This document shows, piece after piece, positions 54,520 through 63,005 of a DNA stretch of 64,000 nucleotides (position 1 is the stretch's first letter; the number at the start of each line of letters is the position of its first letter). Origin of the DNA: Mangrovivirga halotolerans. Lineage in GTDB: Bacteria > Bacteroidota > Bacteroidia > Cytophagales > Cyclobacteriaceae. The DNA lies in assembly GCF_026241165.1 (NCBI RefSeq), contig NZ_JAPFQN010000010.1, positions 124,001-188,000 of the forward strand, in the 5' to 3' direction. The notes beneath the pieces are model-generated. The model ran no database searches and had not been told where the DNA came from. It saw nothing but the letters and a program-made list of their open reading frames with translations. Made by a program: the position numbers and the translations under genes.

Positions 54520-55548
54520 ATGAGTGATTCTAAAATTGAGATTTCAGGGAGTTATTTGATCAAGACCTTGCTTATTGTGGGTGGGGTTACTGCTGTTTTA
54601 TATATAGCTGCTGATCTTTTAATGCCTGTCTTGATTGCTGTCATTATTGCTATTTTATTAGATAAGCCTACCACTAAATTTAAGGAATGGGGAATGCCAG
54701 ACTGGCTTGCTATAACTTTATCTGTTGTATTGATGATAATTATTTTTTCGCTTCTGACCTGGTTGATCGGCTGGCAAGTCAGTACCATTACTGATGATTG
54801 GCCAACGATAAAAGACAAGGCAACAGAAAAATTAAACCGTTTTACAGAATGGGCTAATCAGACGTTAAACTGGAATATTAAAGATTATTTTGAGAATAAT
54901 AAACGTTTGGTTGACAAGCTGGAAAGCCTGGCGGGTGTTTTCCTGTCATCGTTTACAAGTTTATTGTCTCAATCACTCCTCGTACTTGTATACATTGTAC
55001 TTTTTTTGATGCAGAAACAGACTTTTATCAGGTTTTTTATGAAAAGTTCTTCCAATGAAACTGCAATGAAGTCTCTTTTAAGTAACTCTTCAGGTACCAT
55101 CAATAACTATTTGCTGGGTAAAAGCAAGGTTATGATCTTTCTGTTTGGTATTTACTATCTTGGTTTTACAATCGGTTCGGTTCCCTATGCATTATTTTTA
55201 GCTTTGTTTGCCGCTCTTTTTTCAATAATACCTTATGTAGGAAATATTATCGGTGGTGGTATCGCCGTAATTTTATCATTTTTATACTCTGGAACTACAC
55301 CGGCACTGATTGTAATCGGAGTGATGACAGTTGCTCAATTATTTGAAAGTTATGTTCTTACGCCGTGGATTATCGGTGATGAAATTAATTTAAACCCATT
55401 TATAACTGTTTTTTGTATTGTTCTCTTTTCTATACTCTGGGGGATTGTAGGTGCAATTATTGCGCTTCCAGTCACAGGAGTGTTAAAAGTGATTTTTGAA
55501 CACACAAAAGGCATGGAAGCGTATGCATACTTACTCGAAAAGAAGTAG
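54520..55548 (+). CDS. AI-2E family transporter
   Basis: This is a 342-residue polytopic protein with seven or eight predicted membrane helices of the AI-2E (PerM/TqsA/YhhQ-type exporter) superfamily. Recognisable are LLMPVLIAVIIAILLDKPTTKF, here LLMPVLIAVIIAILL, the middle helices and the conserved C-terminal segment FSIIPYVGNIIGGGIAVIL, followed by LTPWIIGDEINLNPFITVFCIVL (cited as GDEINLNPFITVF). Despite the name, many members carry other substrates, including sodium. It is preceded by a divergent spacer and is not in an operon. Confidence 0.87.
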   Translation: MSDSKIEISGSYLIKTLLIVGGVTAVLYIAADLLMPVLIAVIIAILLDKPTTKFKEWGMPDWLAITLSVVLMIIIFSLLTWLIGWQVSTITDDWPTIKDKATEKLNRFTEWANQTLNWNIKDYFENNKRLVDKLESLAGVFLSSFTSLLSQSLLVLVYIVLFLMQKQTFIRFFMKSSSNETAMKSLLSNSSGTINNYLLGKSKVMIFLFGIYYLGFTIGSVPYALFLALFAALFSIIPYVGNIIGGGIAVILSFLYSGTTPALIVIGVMTVAQLFESYVLTPWIIGDEINLNPFITVFCIVLFSILWGIVGAIIALPVTGVLKVIFEHTKGMEAYAYLLEKK

Positions 55549-55592
55549 AGGAATAGCAGAGAATTAATATCTTTTTAATCTTATAAAATTTT

Positions 55593-55885
55593 TTACCTCT
55601 TATTTCCCGTAAGCGATATCTTTTGTGAATCCCAATCATCATCAAAAACGAAAAGGGTTACTGCTTTTGCCTCTTTATATATAATTCCATTGTTTTCGTT
55701 AATTACAACATTTATTTAAGCGCCGATATATCCTGACTTGTTTATAATATCGTCAAACCTAAAATCAAAAACTTTGTCAATCATCTCCCACATTTTCTTT
55801 CCTTTTCATCACATGCTAATCCATCGACAAATCTTCCAGCTTCATCGCCGGGACTATAATTTCTCTCTTTGTGTTTTTTAAACCG
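55593..55885 (-). pseudogene. Decayed coding sequence on minus strand
   Basis: Reading the minus strand, fragments of one apparent protein lie in successive frames: AMKLEDLSMD with a stop, SPGDEAGRFVDGLACDEKER in another, then KKMWEMIDKVFDFRFDDII and NKSGYIGA, a TAA, INVVINENNGIIYKEAKAVT, and LFVFDDDWDSQKISLTGNKR to TAA at 55593. The fragments stay in register end to end, with one frame change and one internal stop, so this is a recently broken gene of about 85-95 codons with an unknown parent family. No upstream start codon in frame is evident. Confidence 0.65.
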
Positions 55886-55907
55886 GATGTTTCATTTTTT
55901 TATAATC

Positions 55908-56780
55908 CTAAGTCATAAAGTTATCAATTGCTATCATTGATTCTTCCGGTTTTTCTTCCTGAATAAAATGACCGCTATCTACCTCGATTGTTTTTGCATC
56001 AGGAATTCTGTCTTGCCATTTTCTTAAATATTTGCTGGTAATAAACTGGTCTCGTATTCCCCAAATAATCAGCCATTGCTTGTTTGCTAACAGGTTAATC
56101 TGCCCCCATTGCTCTTCGTACCACTTTGAAGACCCGGCCAATGCTTTGGCAAGGTTTAACAGAGACATTCTCGATTTTTTTGTTGGAAAAGGTTTGATAT
56201 ACTGTTGATGGATATTTTTTGGTAGAAACTGCTTGTTTTCAAATCCTTTCTTTAGAAGAACTCTGGGTGAAAAATTTAAGTTGAGATATAAAAACCTACC
56301 TAGCCAACTGTTGACTATTTTGTCAATTCTTTGGATTTCTTTCTCCTGATCAGTAGCCCACAGCCATGAGTTATACAAGACCACTCTTTTAATTCTATCA
56401 GGGGCATTTATACCTGCAGACAATCCTATTGGTCCACCAAAGTCATGAACGACTAAGGTTATATCCTTAAGATCTAATCTTTTGATAAATTCACTAAGAT
56501 TATTTGAGTGCCACTCGGGCGTTCCTGGGAAGGATGCTGATTTTTCCGATAAACCAAATCCCAAATGATCAATAGCTATGCAGCGATATTTATTCGATAG
56601 CTTTTTAATTAAATCCCTGTATAGGAAAGACCATGTGGGGGTGCCGTGAACAAAGAGGATGGTTTCTCCTTTTCCTTCATCAATATAATGCATAGTGCCG
56701 GATGCTAATTGCAGGAACTTATTGTCAAAGGGATAAGCTGTAGTATCTAACCATGGTTTTGAAAGAGAAATTGTTTTCAT
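55908..56780 (-). CDS. Haloalkane-dehalogenase-like alpha/beta hydrolase
   Basis: This is a 290-residue alpha/beta hydrolase. The oxyanion-side motif FVHGTPTWSFLYR and the nucleophile elbow VVHDFGGPIGLS place the nucleophile at Asp113, an Asp in place of Ser, as in haloalkane dehalogenases and epoxide hydrolases. The acid residue is probably in WGIRDQFI and the His in VDSGHFIQEEKPEE. Haloalkane dehalogenases usually have Trp next to the nucleophile; here it is Phe, so dehalogenation is uncertain and epoxide hydrolysis is possible. A perfect dyad and the adjacent Crp/Fnr gene suggest regulation. Confidence 0.8.
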   Translation of the reverse strand: MKTISLSKPWLDTTAYPFDNKFLQLASGTMHYIDEGKGETILFVHGTPTWSFLYRDLIKKLSNKYRCIAIDHLGFGLSEKSASFPGTPEWHSNNLSEFIKRLDLKDITLVVHDFGGPIGLSAGINAPDRIKRVVLYNSWLWATDQEKEIQRIDKIVNSWLGRFLYLNLNFSPRVLLKKGFENKQFLPKNIHQQYIKPFPTKKSRMSLLNLAKALAGSSKWYEEQWGQINLLANKQWLIIWGIRDQFITSKYLRKWQDRIPDAKTIEVDSGHFIQEEKPEESMIAIDNFMT

Positions 56781-56848
56781 AATTACGAAGATTTAAATGT
56801 TAATTACCTGTTATATTTATTTCTTAATTTGAAACAAAGTTCAGGTAC

Positions 56849-56873
56849 TTATACCAAATTATTTTTGGTATAA
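56849..56873. promoter_or_regulatory. Palindrome between hydrolase and Crp/Fnr genes
   Basis: TTATACCAAA-N5-TTTGGTATAA is a perfect inverted repeat with 10-bp arms, located 69-93 bp upstream of the hydrolase start and 10-34 bp after the Crp/Fnr stop codon. Without a T-tract it is a better operator than terminator. A Crp/Fnr-type dimer would suit a dyad of about this length. Confidence 0.6.
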
Positions 56874-56882
56874 ACCAACATC

Positions 56883-57443
56883 CTAAATCTTGATTGTATT
56901 ATACAACTTGCTAAAGTTGGTTGAGTCGATGCGTAAATAGGAGGCGATGTCTCTGTGAGGAATTAAACTAAATAAGTGAGGGCTTCTTTTAGCAAATGAT
57001 TTAAATCTTTCAGAAATATCAAAAGCCATTAATTCGTAGTGGCGCTGTACCATCCCTATTAAAAAATACTCCGCAGCTTTTCTGAACAAGGTTTCTATTT
57101 CGCGATGATCATCCATCAGTTGCTGGTGCTTTTCAAATGAAATCCTAAGAAATGAACTATCGGTAATAGTTTCAAGGTAGTACTTTGATGGTGTTTGGGT
57201 CAAAAATGATTCAGGAATCCCGCTAAACGAAGGGGGATATGTGAATGCGATAATGTGTTGTTTGTTTTTATTAAGGTAATAAGACTTTTGGACCCCTTCG
57301 AGAACAAAATACATAAATCGCTCTGTTTCACCCGGAGCTGTCATTATTGTTTTCTTAGATACATCAAATTCAGTCCAATGTGAAATGTATTTGTCGAGAA
57401 TATCCTGATCTATCGGGTGTATTTTATTTAAAAAGTCTTTCAT
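56883..57443 (-). CDS. Crp/Fnr family regulator with atypical recognition helix
   Basis: The protein is 186 residues from the ATG at 57443; an upstream TTG extension is less likely. The cNMP-type beta-roll runs through WTEFDVSKKTIMTAPGETERFMYFVLEGV (here DVSKKTIMTAPGETERF). The C-terminal HTH ends in IASYLRIDSTNFSKLYNTIKI (cited as YLRIDSTNFSKLYNTI), where the usual Bacteroidota recognition helix (for example ITPESLSRIRK) is replaced. This predicts a different DNA site. The palindrome just downstream, in front of the hydrolase gene, is the candidate target. Confidence 0.85.
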   Translation of the reverse strand: MKDFLNKIHPIDQDILDKYISHWTEFDVSKKTIMTAPGETERFMYFVLEGVQKSYYLNKNKQHIIAFTYPPSFSGIPESFLTQTPSKYYLETITDSSFLRISFEKHQQLMDDHREIETLFRKAAEYFLIGMVQRHYELMAFDISERFKSFAKRSPHLFSLIPHRDIASYLRIDSTNFSKLYNTIKI

Positions 57444-57465
57444 TTCTCTGGTTAAAACCAATGGG

Positions 57466-57473
57466 CAAATATA
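57466..57473 (-). promoter_or_regulatory. Candidate -7 element for Crp/Fnr gene
   Basis: The minus strand reads TATATTTG, matching TAnnTTTG, 23 bp before the ATG at 57443. No clear -33 TTTG is present at the right spacing. Confidence 0.45.
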
Positions 57474-57568
57474 TGGATTTTAGTTATTTAATGAGATATT
57501 TATCACTCTTGCTGACATTATTATAAACAGAGGATAGTGGTTTGGGTTTTTATCTAACAAGCCAGGCA

Positions 57569-58630
57569 TTATGACAGAATATTTAAGTGGTTGGTGTCCA
57601 GGTGGTCGAGTAATCTTTCATCTTTCATACCCGAACTATTTAGCATAATAACACTTCCACAATTCAATGAAGGATAAAGCCGAATCTCGGAATAATAGCC
57701 TGCACCACCGCCTGCGTGACAATAGTATTCTATATCTTTTATTTTCCCCTTAAACCAACCCAGGCACATGTTGGTGCTTTTGCCTCTCGATGTTAGTTGT
57801 TCCGTTAACATTTCACCTGTTTTTTTTCTTGATAGTAATACTCCATTCTCGTTAAGTAATGCCTGACAATAGGACATGAGAGCCTTTGGAGTACTAATTA
57901 ATCCTCCGTAAGATGCACCATTAATAAAAAAGGGATTAAAACCATTCCAATCATGATTTGCTTTGTACATCATTTTCTTTTTATTAATTAAAAGCCCAAG
58001 CAATAAATTTTGAATCCAGGAATTTGCATGATATCCCGTGGCGTGATTCACCTCAGGTAGATCAAAACCTATGTATTCATCCGTATTCAGATGATCCAAT
58101 ATATTTCTTGAGATATATTCATTATATGTGAGGCCACTAACCTCTTCAATCAATCTGCCCAAAACAAGATAATTAAGATTGGAGTAACTATACTTCCTGC
58201 CTGGTGAGAACTTTAGGTTTAAGTTGTTTAAGATAAGTGTATCTGAAAATACCCTGTAATTAAAGTTTTGATGCTCATTTTCCAAATGTGTCCATTTAAG
58301 GGGGATAGGATTTTTAATTCCGGATTGATGACATAATAGATGCCGGATCGTTACTGGTTCTGAAAAGTCAAATGCTGGAATATATTTGGTTATGATGTCA
58401 TTTAGATTTATCAGGTTATTTTCAACCAGTTGTAAAATAGCTACTGTAGTAAATGTTTTGGTAGTAGAAAAAGCATGAAAAGATGAATTGTCATTTAAAG
58501 GATACATTTTTTCTATGTTTTGATACCCGAAAGTAATATCATTAATTATAGAATTGGAGTTAAAAAAGATGTAGTGAAATGCAGGTGCAGAGTGTTTATC
58601 CTTTGTGATTTCTATTAATGTATTATTCAT
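57569..58630 (-). CDS. Serine hydrolase of the beta-lactamase/class C family
   Basis: This is a 353-residue serine hydrolase with the beta-lactamase (penicillin-binding-protein-like) fold. The nucleophile motif S-T-T-K is at S55-K58 (FSTTKTF), and the second motif Y-S-N is in KYSYSNLNYLVLG. The third motif, usually KTG or H-x-G, corresponds to HAGGGAGYYSE. No signal peptide is seen, so it is likely cytoplasmic or anchored by other means. Such proteins are D-alanyl peptidases, esterases or lactamases; which applies is unknown. Confidence 0.85.
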   Translation of the reverse strand: MNNTLIEITKDKHSAPAFHYIFFNSNSIINDITFGYQNIEKMYPLNDNSSFHAFSTTKTFTTVAILQLVENNLINLNDIITKYIPAFDFSEPVTIRHLLCHQSGIKNPIPLKWTHLENEHQNFNYRVFSDTLILNNLNLKFSPGRKYSYSNLNYLVLGRLIEEVSGLTYNEYISRNILDHLNTDEYIGFDLPEVNHATGYHANSWIQNLLLGLLINKKKMMYKANHDWNGFNPFFINGASYGGLISTPKALMSYCQALLNENGVLLSRKKTGEMLTEQLTSRGKSTNMCLGWFKGKIKDIEYYCHAGGGAGYYSEIRLYPSLNCGSVIMLNSSGMKDERLLDHLDTNHLNILS

Positions 58631-58793
58631 TATGAGGACTGAAGATATTTACTGGTTATAATTCACCTGGAATAGTTTTTAAGGTCAACATTTCCAAATA
58701 AGTTAATTGTTTTTAAATGCTTTTTAATAATCGCCGGATATTTTTTTAGCCCTGGCTTACAATTGGCTTGCTGGCTATGGAGCTAAACACCTC

Positions 58794-59225
58794 TTATTTT
58801 TTAACGATTTGTATTGCACCACTTTTGATCAATGGTTCAAGAAGATTTGCTGCTCCACAATGTTCTACTATCTTATTATTAATAACCTTATCAAGATTGA
58901 TACCATAGATCATAATTTTTTCATTTGTGGGTTTAATATTCATCCACTCACCTTGATGAGTGCCATTCATAATATAATAGGTCGCTACCCAATTCCCCTC
59001 GCATATCTGTTTCTCAATCTTTAATTTCAAATCAGGGTAGGTTTCACGAACTCCTTCGACATGCTTAATAGCCCCGCTAATTCCCAGAACATATCGTTGT
59101 CCATTATATTCTTCTGTATAATCTTGTGAAATAAATTCAGTGATATTCTGTATTTGGCCTGTATTAATGACATGTTCTATGTAATCCTGAACTAATTTCT
59201 TTTTTGAATTTGATTCTTCATTCAT
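58794..59225 (-). CDS. SnoaL-like polyketide cyclase family protein
   Basis: This is a 143-residue cytoplasmic protein with the SnoaL-like (ester cyclase) pattern: KKLVQDYIEHVINTGQIQNI, TEEYNGQRYVLGISGAIKHV, GVRETYPDLKLKIEKQICEGNWVATYY (cited as YPDLKLKIEKQICEGNWV), and GINLDKVINNKIVEHCGAANL at the end. It differs from the lipoprotein NTF2-like genes by lacking a signal peptide. Its start lies 4 bp after a 57-residue open frame, suggesting one transcript. The substrate is unknown. Confidence 0.78.
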   Translation of the reverse strand: MNEESNSKKKLVQDYIEHVINTGQIQNITEFISQDYTEEYNGQRYVLGISGAIKHVEGVRETYPDLKLKIEKQICEGNWVATYYIMNGTHQGEWMNIKPTNEKIMIYGINLDKVINNKIVEHCGAANLLEPLIKSGAIQIVKK

Positions 59226-59229
59226 CTCT

Positions 59230-59403
59230 TTATTTATTGTTGTATGTTAATTTAGAATCCAAATCTGTGTGGGTAATGGTTTTTAAAGGGAATAAATATC
59301 CTGACATTCCATCATAGCTTATTTTATTAACCATTTGCTCAGGTTCTGATTCAGGAACTCTAGGATCATTTGAATTTTGTAATACAAATAAGCGTTTTAT
59401 CAT
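59230..59403 (-). CDS. Small hypothetical protein, 57 residues
   Basis: ATG at 59403 opens a 57-codon frame: MIKRLFVLQNSNDPRVPESE, then EPEQMVNKISYDGMSGYLFPL and TITHTDLDSKLTYNNK, cited in short pieces. Its stop is 4 bp before the start of the SnoaL-like gene. The composition is protein-like. I recognise no family; it could be a truncated domain whose remainder has been lost, or a genuine small gene of this operon. Confidence 0.45.
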   Translation of the reverse strand: MIKRLFVLQNSNDPRVPESEPEQMVNKISYDGMSGYLFPLKTITHTDLDSKLTYNNK

Positions 59404-59682
59404 TTTTTTAACATCCGTTGTATGTGAAATTGTTAATAGATAGAATGAGAAGAGCTTTCATAGATTTAATTTTTTTTAGACTAGAAAACACAGTTAAATC
59501 GGTTATTAGCTACGGTTTTAATGAAGGGCCTTCAATAAATCTCACAGTTAATAAATTATTAAAAATTTATATTAATTCAAATAGGAATAATATATACCAT
59601 TTTGATAAATCTTGAAGTTTGAGGGAATCTGAGGCCTGTTTATTTTATACAGTTTTTATTGAGTTTTAACCTAAATTGAGTT

Positions 59683-60654
59683 TTAATTTTCGATTATTAT
59701 TTTTCCATTGACCCAATCGGGTAAAAAGAAATTCATTCCGGTTTCTGATTCGATATCGACTAGTTTATTTCTTAACTCAACACTTCTCAGACCAATTAAC
59801 TGGCGAAGTTGATTGGTCTTTGCTAGGCTTATTCTTTTCGGAGAATTAAGAAAGCCATATGAGGGAGCGGATCGATTTGATATTACAGCCTTATGCCAAT
59901 CATCGATCAAAGCAAATTCATAGGGTGAGATGTTCCCTTTTTTAATTTCTTCTTGTAATTTTGGTCTTATGAAATGATAAAGAGTGTCCTGTTTGACATA
60001 TTCTTGAGTAATTGAATTGTGGTGGCTGGTAATTGTAGACATCCAGTAATTATTCCCAATTAACCGCTCTCCGGGGTATCCATTTTTATCCAGGATTTTA
60101 ATCAACATTTGCATTTGTTTTTCGCTATGGGGAGCAAACTTTCTGATCGCATATCGTTCTTGTGCTCCATCGCCAATTCTAAGTAATGCTCCAAATGCTT
60201 TAGCCTGGTCTTTCTTAAACATTTTGTGTGTAATCTCTCTTGTCGTTTGATCAATCCTTTCCAGGTATTTTTTGTGATGTTCCGGGTATGAATTTTCTAA
60301 TGACTTCCAGATCACATCATCTTTAAGATCGGATAAGAAAGGATTTTTTTTAATTTCTTTCAGGGTCCATCCGGCTTCCATTCCTTTTCTAATATATTGC
60401 TCTAACCCGACTCTGTCGTTTAGAAAATAGGCTAACTGTGAAGAGATCTTATATTCTCTTAGAAATACAAAATCATAAGTTTGAAATAGATTGTTGTAGA
60501 TTTCTAATGCTTCAGAAAATCTCCTATCACTAATCAGAGTTTCTGCAAGAATTGTCTGATTATGATAGTAAGAATAATCTTGCTTTAGATTGCTTCCTGA
60601 AATTAAATGTAAAGAGAGAAAGATCGTTAAAATTGAATGAATGCCTGGTTTCAT
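59683..60654 (-). CDS. Exported protein with DUF6624-like region
   Basis: This is a 323-residue protein with a signal peptide (IHSILTIFLSLHLISGS). Residues about 35-100 look like a tetratricopeptide-type helical pair (AETLISDRRFSEALEIYNNL). The second half contains YPGERLIGNNYWMSTITSHH, YEFALIDDWHKAVISNRSAP and a C-terminal GYPGE-like pattern recalling DUF6624 proteins, cited from memory and moderate. The function is unknown. The gene has about 150 bp upstream and seems monocistronic. Confidence 0.6.
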   Translation of the reverse strand: MKPGIHSILTIFLSLHLISGSNLKQDYSYYHNQTILAETLISDRRFSEALEIYNNLFQTYDFVFLREYKISSQLAYFLNDRVGLEQYIRKGMEAGWTLKEIKKNPFLSDLKDDVIWKSLENSYPEHHKKYLERIDQTTREITHKMFKKDQAKAFGALLRIGDGAQERYAIRKFAPHSEKQMQMLIKILDKNGYPGERLIGNNYWMSTITSHHNSITQEYVKQDTLYHFIRPKLQEEIKKGNISPYEFALIDDWHKAVISNRSAPSYGFLNSPKRISLAKTNQLRQLIGLRSVELRNKLVDIESETGMNFFLPDWVNGKIIIEN

Positions 60655-60801
60655 TAATTTGATTAATTAAAATTTCAACACAATGTAAATAGTTCAAATC
60701 TTAATGCTCTGTTTAAAGCAGGTAAAAATTGTTAAAGGGTATTAATGAAAGTAAAGAGGGGGGATATTAATTACCATCTTATTGGTGAAAAGTCTGGATT
60801 T

Positions 60802-61212
60802 TTACGGTTTTATACCATTTCTTTCAGTAACATACAATTTAAATTCGTCTGTGTTTTTAAATGTTTTTCCGGGAAGACCCTGTTCGTAAAACTGAACTTC
60901 ACAACAATGTAATCCACTGCAAAATTGTCTTTCGCCATTTGGGTATTCATAAATAGTGCCGCCAATATCAGAGGTTAAATGATGAGTTACAAACCAGAAT
61001 TTTATCTGTTCACCATTTTGAAGATGAATCAGTCCATACTGAATATTCTCTTGTAAATCAGCACTGATGCTATCGTTTCCCATTTTCAACCGGGTAAAAT
61101 CGAATTCTTCATTTTCGACCTTTGCAATAAGTATTCGCTCCGATTCAGATGTGCAGGAACTAAAAAATCCTAATAAGCACACAACTAATATGTATAGGTA
61201 TTTTGATTTCAT
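60802..61212 (-). CDS. Lipoprotein of unknown function
   Basis: The protein is 136 residues from the ATG at 61212, chosen because a lipobox signal peptide (LLGFFSSC, Cys20) follows directly; a longer frame adds 12 residues. The mature part includes DFTRLKMGNDSISADLQENI, EQIKFWFVTHHLTSDIG and CSGLHCCEVQFYEQGLPG, with three Cys close together (CSGLHCC) suggesting metal binding or disulfides. I recognise no family. It lies just downstream of the ECF sigma gene on the same strand. Confidence 0.65.
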   Translation of the reverse strand: MKSKYLYILVVCLLGFFSSCTSESERILIAKVENEEFDFTRLKMGNDSISADLQENIQYGLIHLQNGEQIKFWFVTHHLTSDIGGTIYEYPNGERQFCSGLHCCEVQFYEQGLPGKTFKNTDEFKLYVTERNGIKP

Positions 61213-61324
61213 TTTAAGTGTTATCAATTCAATTTTAAATCTTTTCAATTAATAATACTTGATTTTAACTAAATAATGCCGGAAAAATTAAAGAGGAGAG
61301 GAGTATAGAAGCCACGATAAAGTT

Positions 61325-62536
61325 TTATGGTGTGATATACCCTTTTTCCAATAAGTATTCTTTCCTGATATTTTGCTCCATTTTATCAATGACAGAAGCC
61401 ATTATTTTGCCGGATTTTTCAGGTTCTGTATCTTTTGAAAGTTCAGCTTTCACCAAAGAAAAATATATGTGCCCTGATGGTATTACATTTTCAATTTGAC
61501 CCATTAGTTCTAATGCTTCTTCTTTTCTCTGTGCTTTATACAAACTATAACAAAGATTCAATTTTATAATCTGGGAGTTATGATGCTCAATGAGTAATTT
61601 GTAAAGTTTGACAATTTCCTGCCAGTGTTCGTTATCATAAGACTGAGCTGTCATATATTTAGCAGCTATTAAAGCCTCAATATAGAAACGGTTTAATTTT
61701 TCAGGCTTCTGTAAATAGCTGAATCCTAATTCTATAAGTCTTTTATCCCATTTAGCCTGATTCTGTTCTAAAAAAGAAACAAGTTTTCCATTAATGACTT
61801 TTGCAGGTATTCTTGCAATGTGGAAACAGAAAAGAGCAAGCAGGCTTCTTGTAGTTGCCTGTTGGTGTTCTCGAAGTAATAATTTGGTAAGAGCTAAAGC
61901 TTCCAGACACAGGTCTTCATTTATAATGGATTTGATTTTATCATCGAAAGAGTCGAAACCTATATTAAAGACAGCATATAAGATTTCTTCAACGGTGTCA
62001 ATTTCGTTTTTTCCTGCCTGGTTAGTGATTGAATGTAGTTGTTTGTTCTCGAATTCAATTTGCAGGTTTTTCTTAGCTCTATTAATACTTTTGTATATCG
62101 CATCCTGACTTAGTAAAGTGTTTTCACTAATCTCACGGATGTTAAGACCAAAAACATTTTTTAAAATGAATATTATTTTTGCTTGCGAAGAAGCTGTTTT
62201 TGAAGCAGAAAGAAACAAAATGGTTTGAAGTCTTAAATCATTTTCTTCTGTTATATTTTCTTCCTCTTCATTTAAAAGAATTCCTGAACTTGACTTGTTT
62301 CTTCTTTTAATCTGATTTATGACATCATTTTTAGCTACTATGAAAAGCCAATTCTCTTGTTTATCAGGGATCTTGTTTGTCTGCCAGGTCTTTAAAGCCT
62401 TATAGAAGGAATTTTGAATGGCATCTTCAATCTCGTTGACATAGTTCACGCCAAACTTGCTGATAAGGGCAGAGAACAGCTTTCCATATAGTGCCCTGTA
62501 GTTGGATTCAATTGATGAATTAACTTTCTTGTTCAT
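61325..62536 (-). CDS. ECF42-type RNA polymerase sigma factor with C-terminal extension
   Basis: This is a 403-residue ECF sigma factor. Region 2 spans YGKLFSALISKFGVNYVNEIEDAIQNSFYKALKTW (here NEIEDAIQNSFYKALK), and region 4 contains LLSQDAIYKSINRAKKNLQIEF (cited as LSQDAIYKSINRAKKNL). The C-terminal 220 residues are a helical TPR-like extension characteristic of the ECF42 group. It overlaps by 17 bp a YCII-domain gene; sigma plus YCII is the defining pair of this group, whose signal is unknown. Confidence 0.9.
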   Translation of the reverse strand: MNKKVNSSIESNYRALYGKLFSALISKFGVNYVNEIEDAIQNSFYKALKTWQTNKIPDKQENWLFIVAKNDVINQIKRRNKSSSGILLNEEEENITEENDLRLQTILFLSASKTASSQAKIIFILKNVFGLNIREISENTLLSQDAIYKSINRAKKNLQIEFENKQLHSITNQAGKNEIDTVEEILYAVFNIGFDSFDDKIKSIINEDLCLEALALTKLLLREHQQATTRSLLALFCFHIARIPAKVINGKLVSFLEQNQAKWDKRLIELGFSYLQKPEKLNRFYIEALIAAKYMTAQSYDNEHWQEIVKLYKLLIEHHNSQIIKLNLCYSLYKAQRKEEALELMGQIENVIPSGHIYFSLVKAELSKDTEPEKSGKIMASVIDKMEQNIRKEYLLEKGYITP

Positions 62537-62882
62537 AATCTTCCATATCCATAATTGGACGAATTTCGGTCGTTCCTCCCCAGAGGTGACAAGGACATTC
62601 TTTGGCTATTTCAACTACAGTATTCAGATCATCTGCCTGTAGAAGGTAATAGCCTCCAATCAGTTCTTTGGATTCTAAATACGGACCATCTTTGATAACA
62701 CATTCTTTTCCGGTGATGAGTACGCCATTCTCATTCAAACCATCTCCGGAAATTAAATGTTCTGTTTCAGCAAGTTTAGTGGCCCAGGCCATATGAGCAT
62801 TTGTTAATTCTTCCATTTCCCTTGGTGACAAGTCACTCATTTTTTGAATATCTTCGTGCAGTAGTAATAAGAATTTTTTCAT
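62520..62882 (-). CDS. YCII-domain protein
   Basis: This is a 120-residue protein of the YCII/DGPF fold. FLLLLHEDIQKMSDLSPREMEE, LISGDGLNENGVLITGKECV and SKELIGGYYLLQADDLNTVVEIAKECP carry the typical strands and helices, cited in pieces: EKLISGDGLN-like HLISGDGLNENGV and GYYLLQADDLNTVVEIA. YCII proteins are dimers with a small acidic pocket and no known substrate, and they are regularly encoded with ECF42 sigma factors, as here with a 17-bp overlap. Confidence 0.88.
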   Translation of the reverse strand: MKKFLLLLHEDIQKMSDLSPREMEELTNAHMAWATKLAETEHLISGDGLNENGVLITGKECVIKDGPYLESKELIGGYYLLQADDLNTVVEIAKECPCHLWGGTTEIRPIMDMEDYEQES

Positions 62883-63005
62883 TGTGTCTAGTTTGTTATT
62901 TAATTAAAGACATTAGCCATTATTGATTTTGGACATTATTTCATTTTTTTATTTTGAACTACTGCAATTGTGTTGTCCACTTCGAAACATACATCCGACC
63001 AATTC

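Noticed and set aside
59418-59615. Plus-strand open frame of 65 codons
   Set aside because: It opposes the direction of all neighbours, has no promoter or plausible start context, and its predicted protein has no domain-like pattern. Treated as chance.
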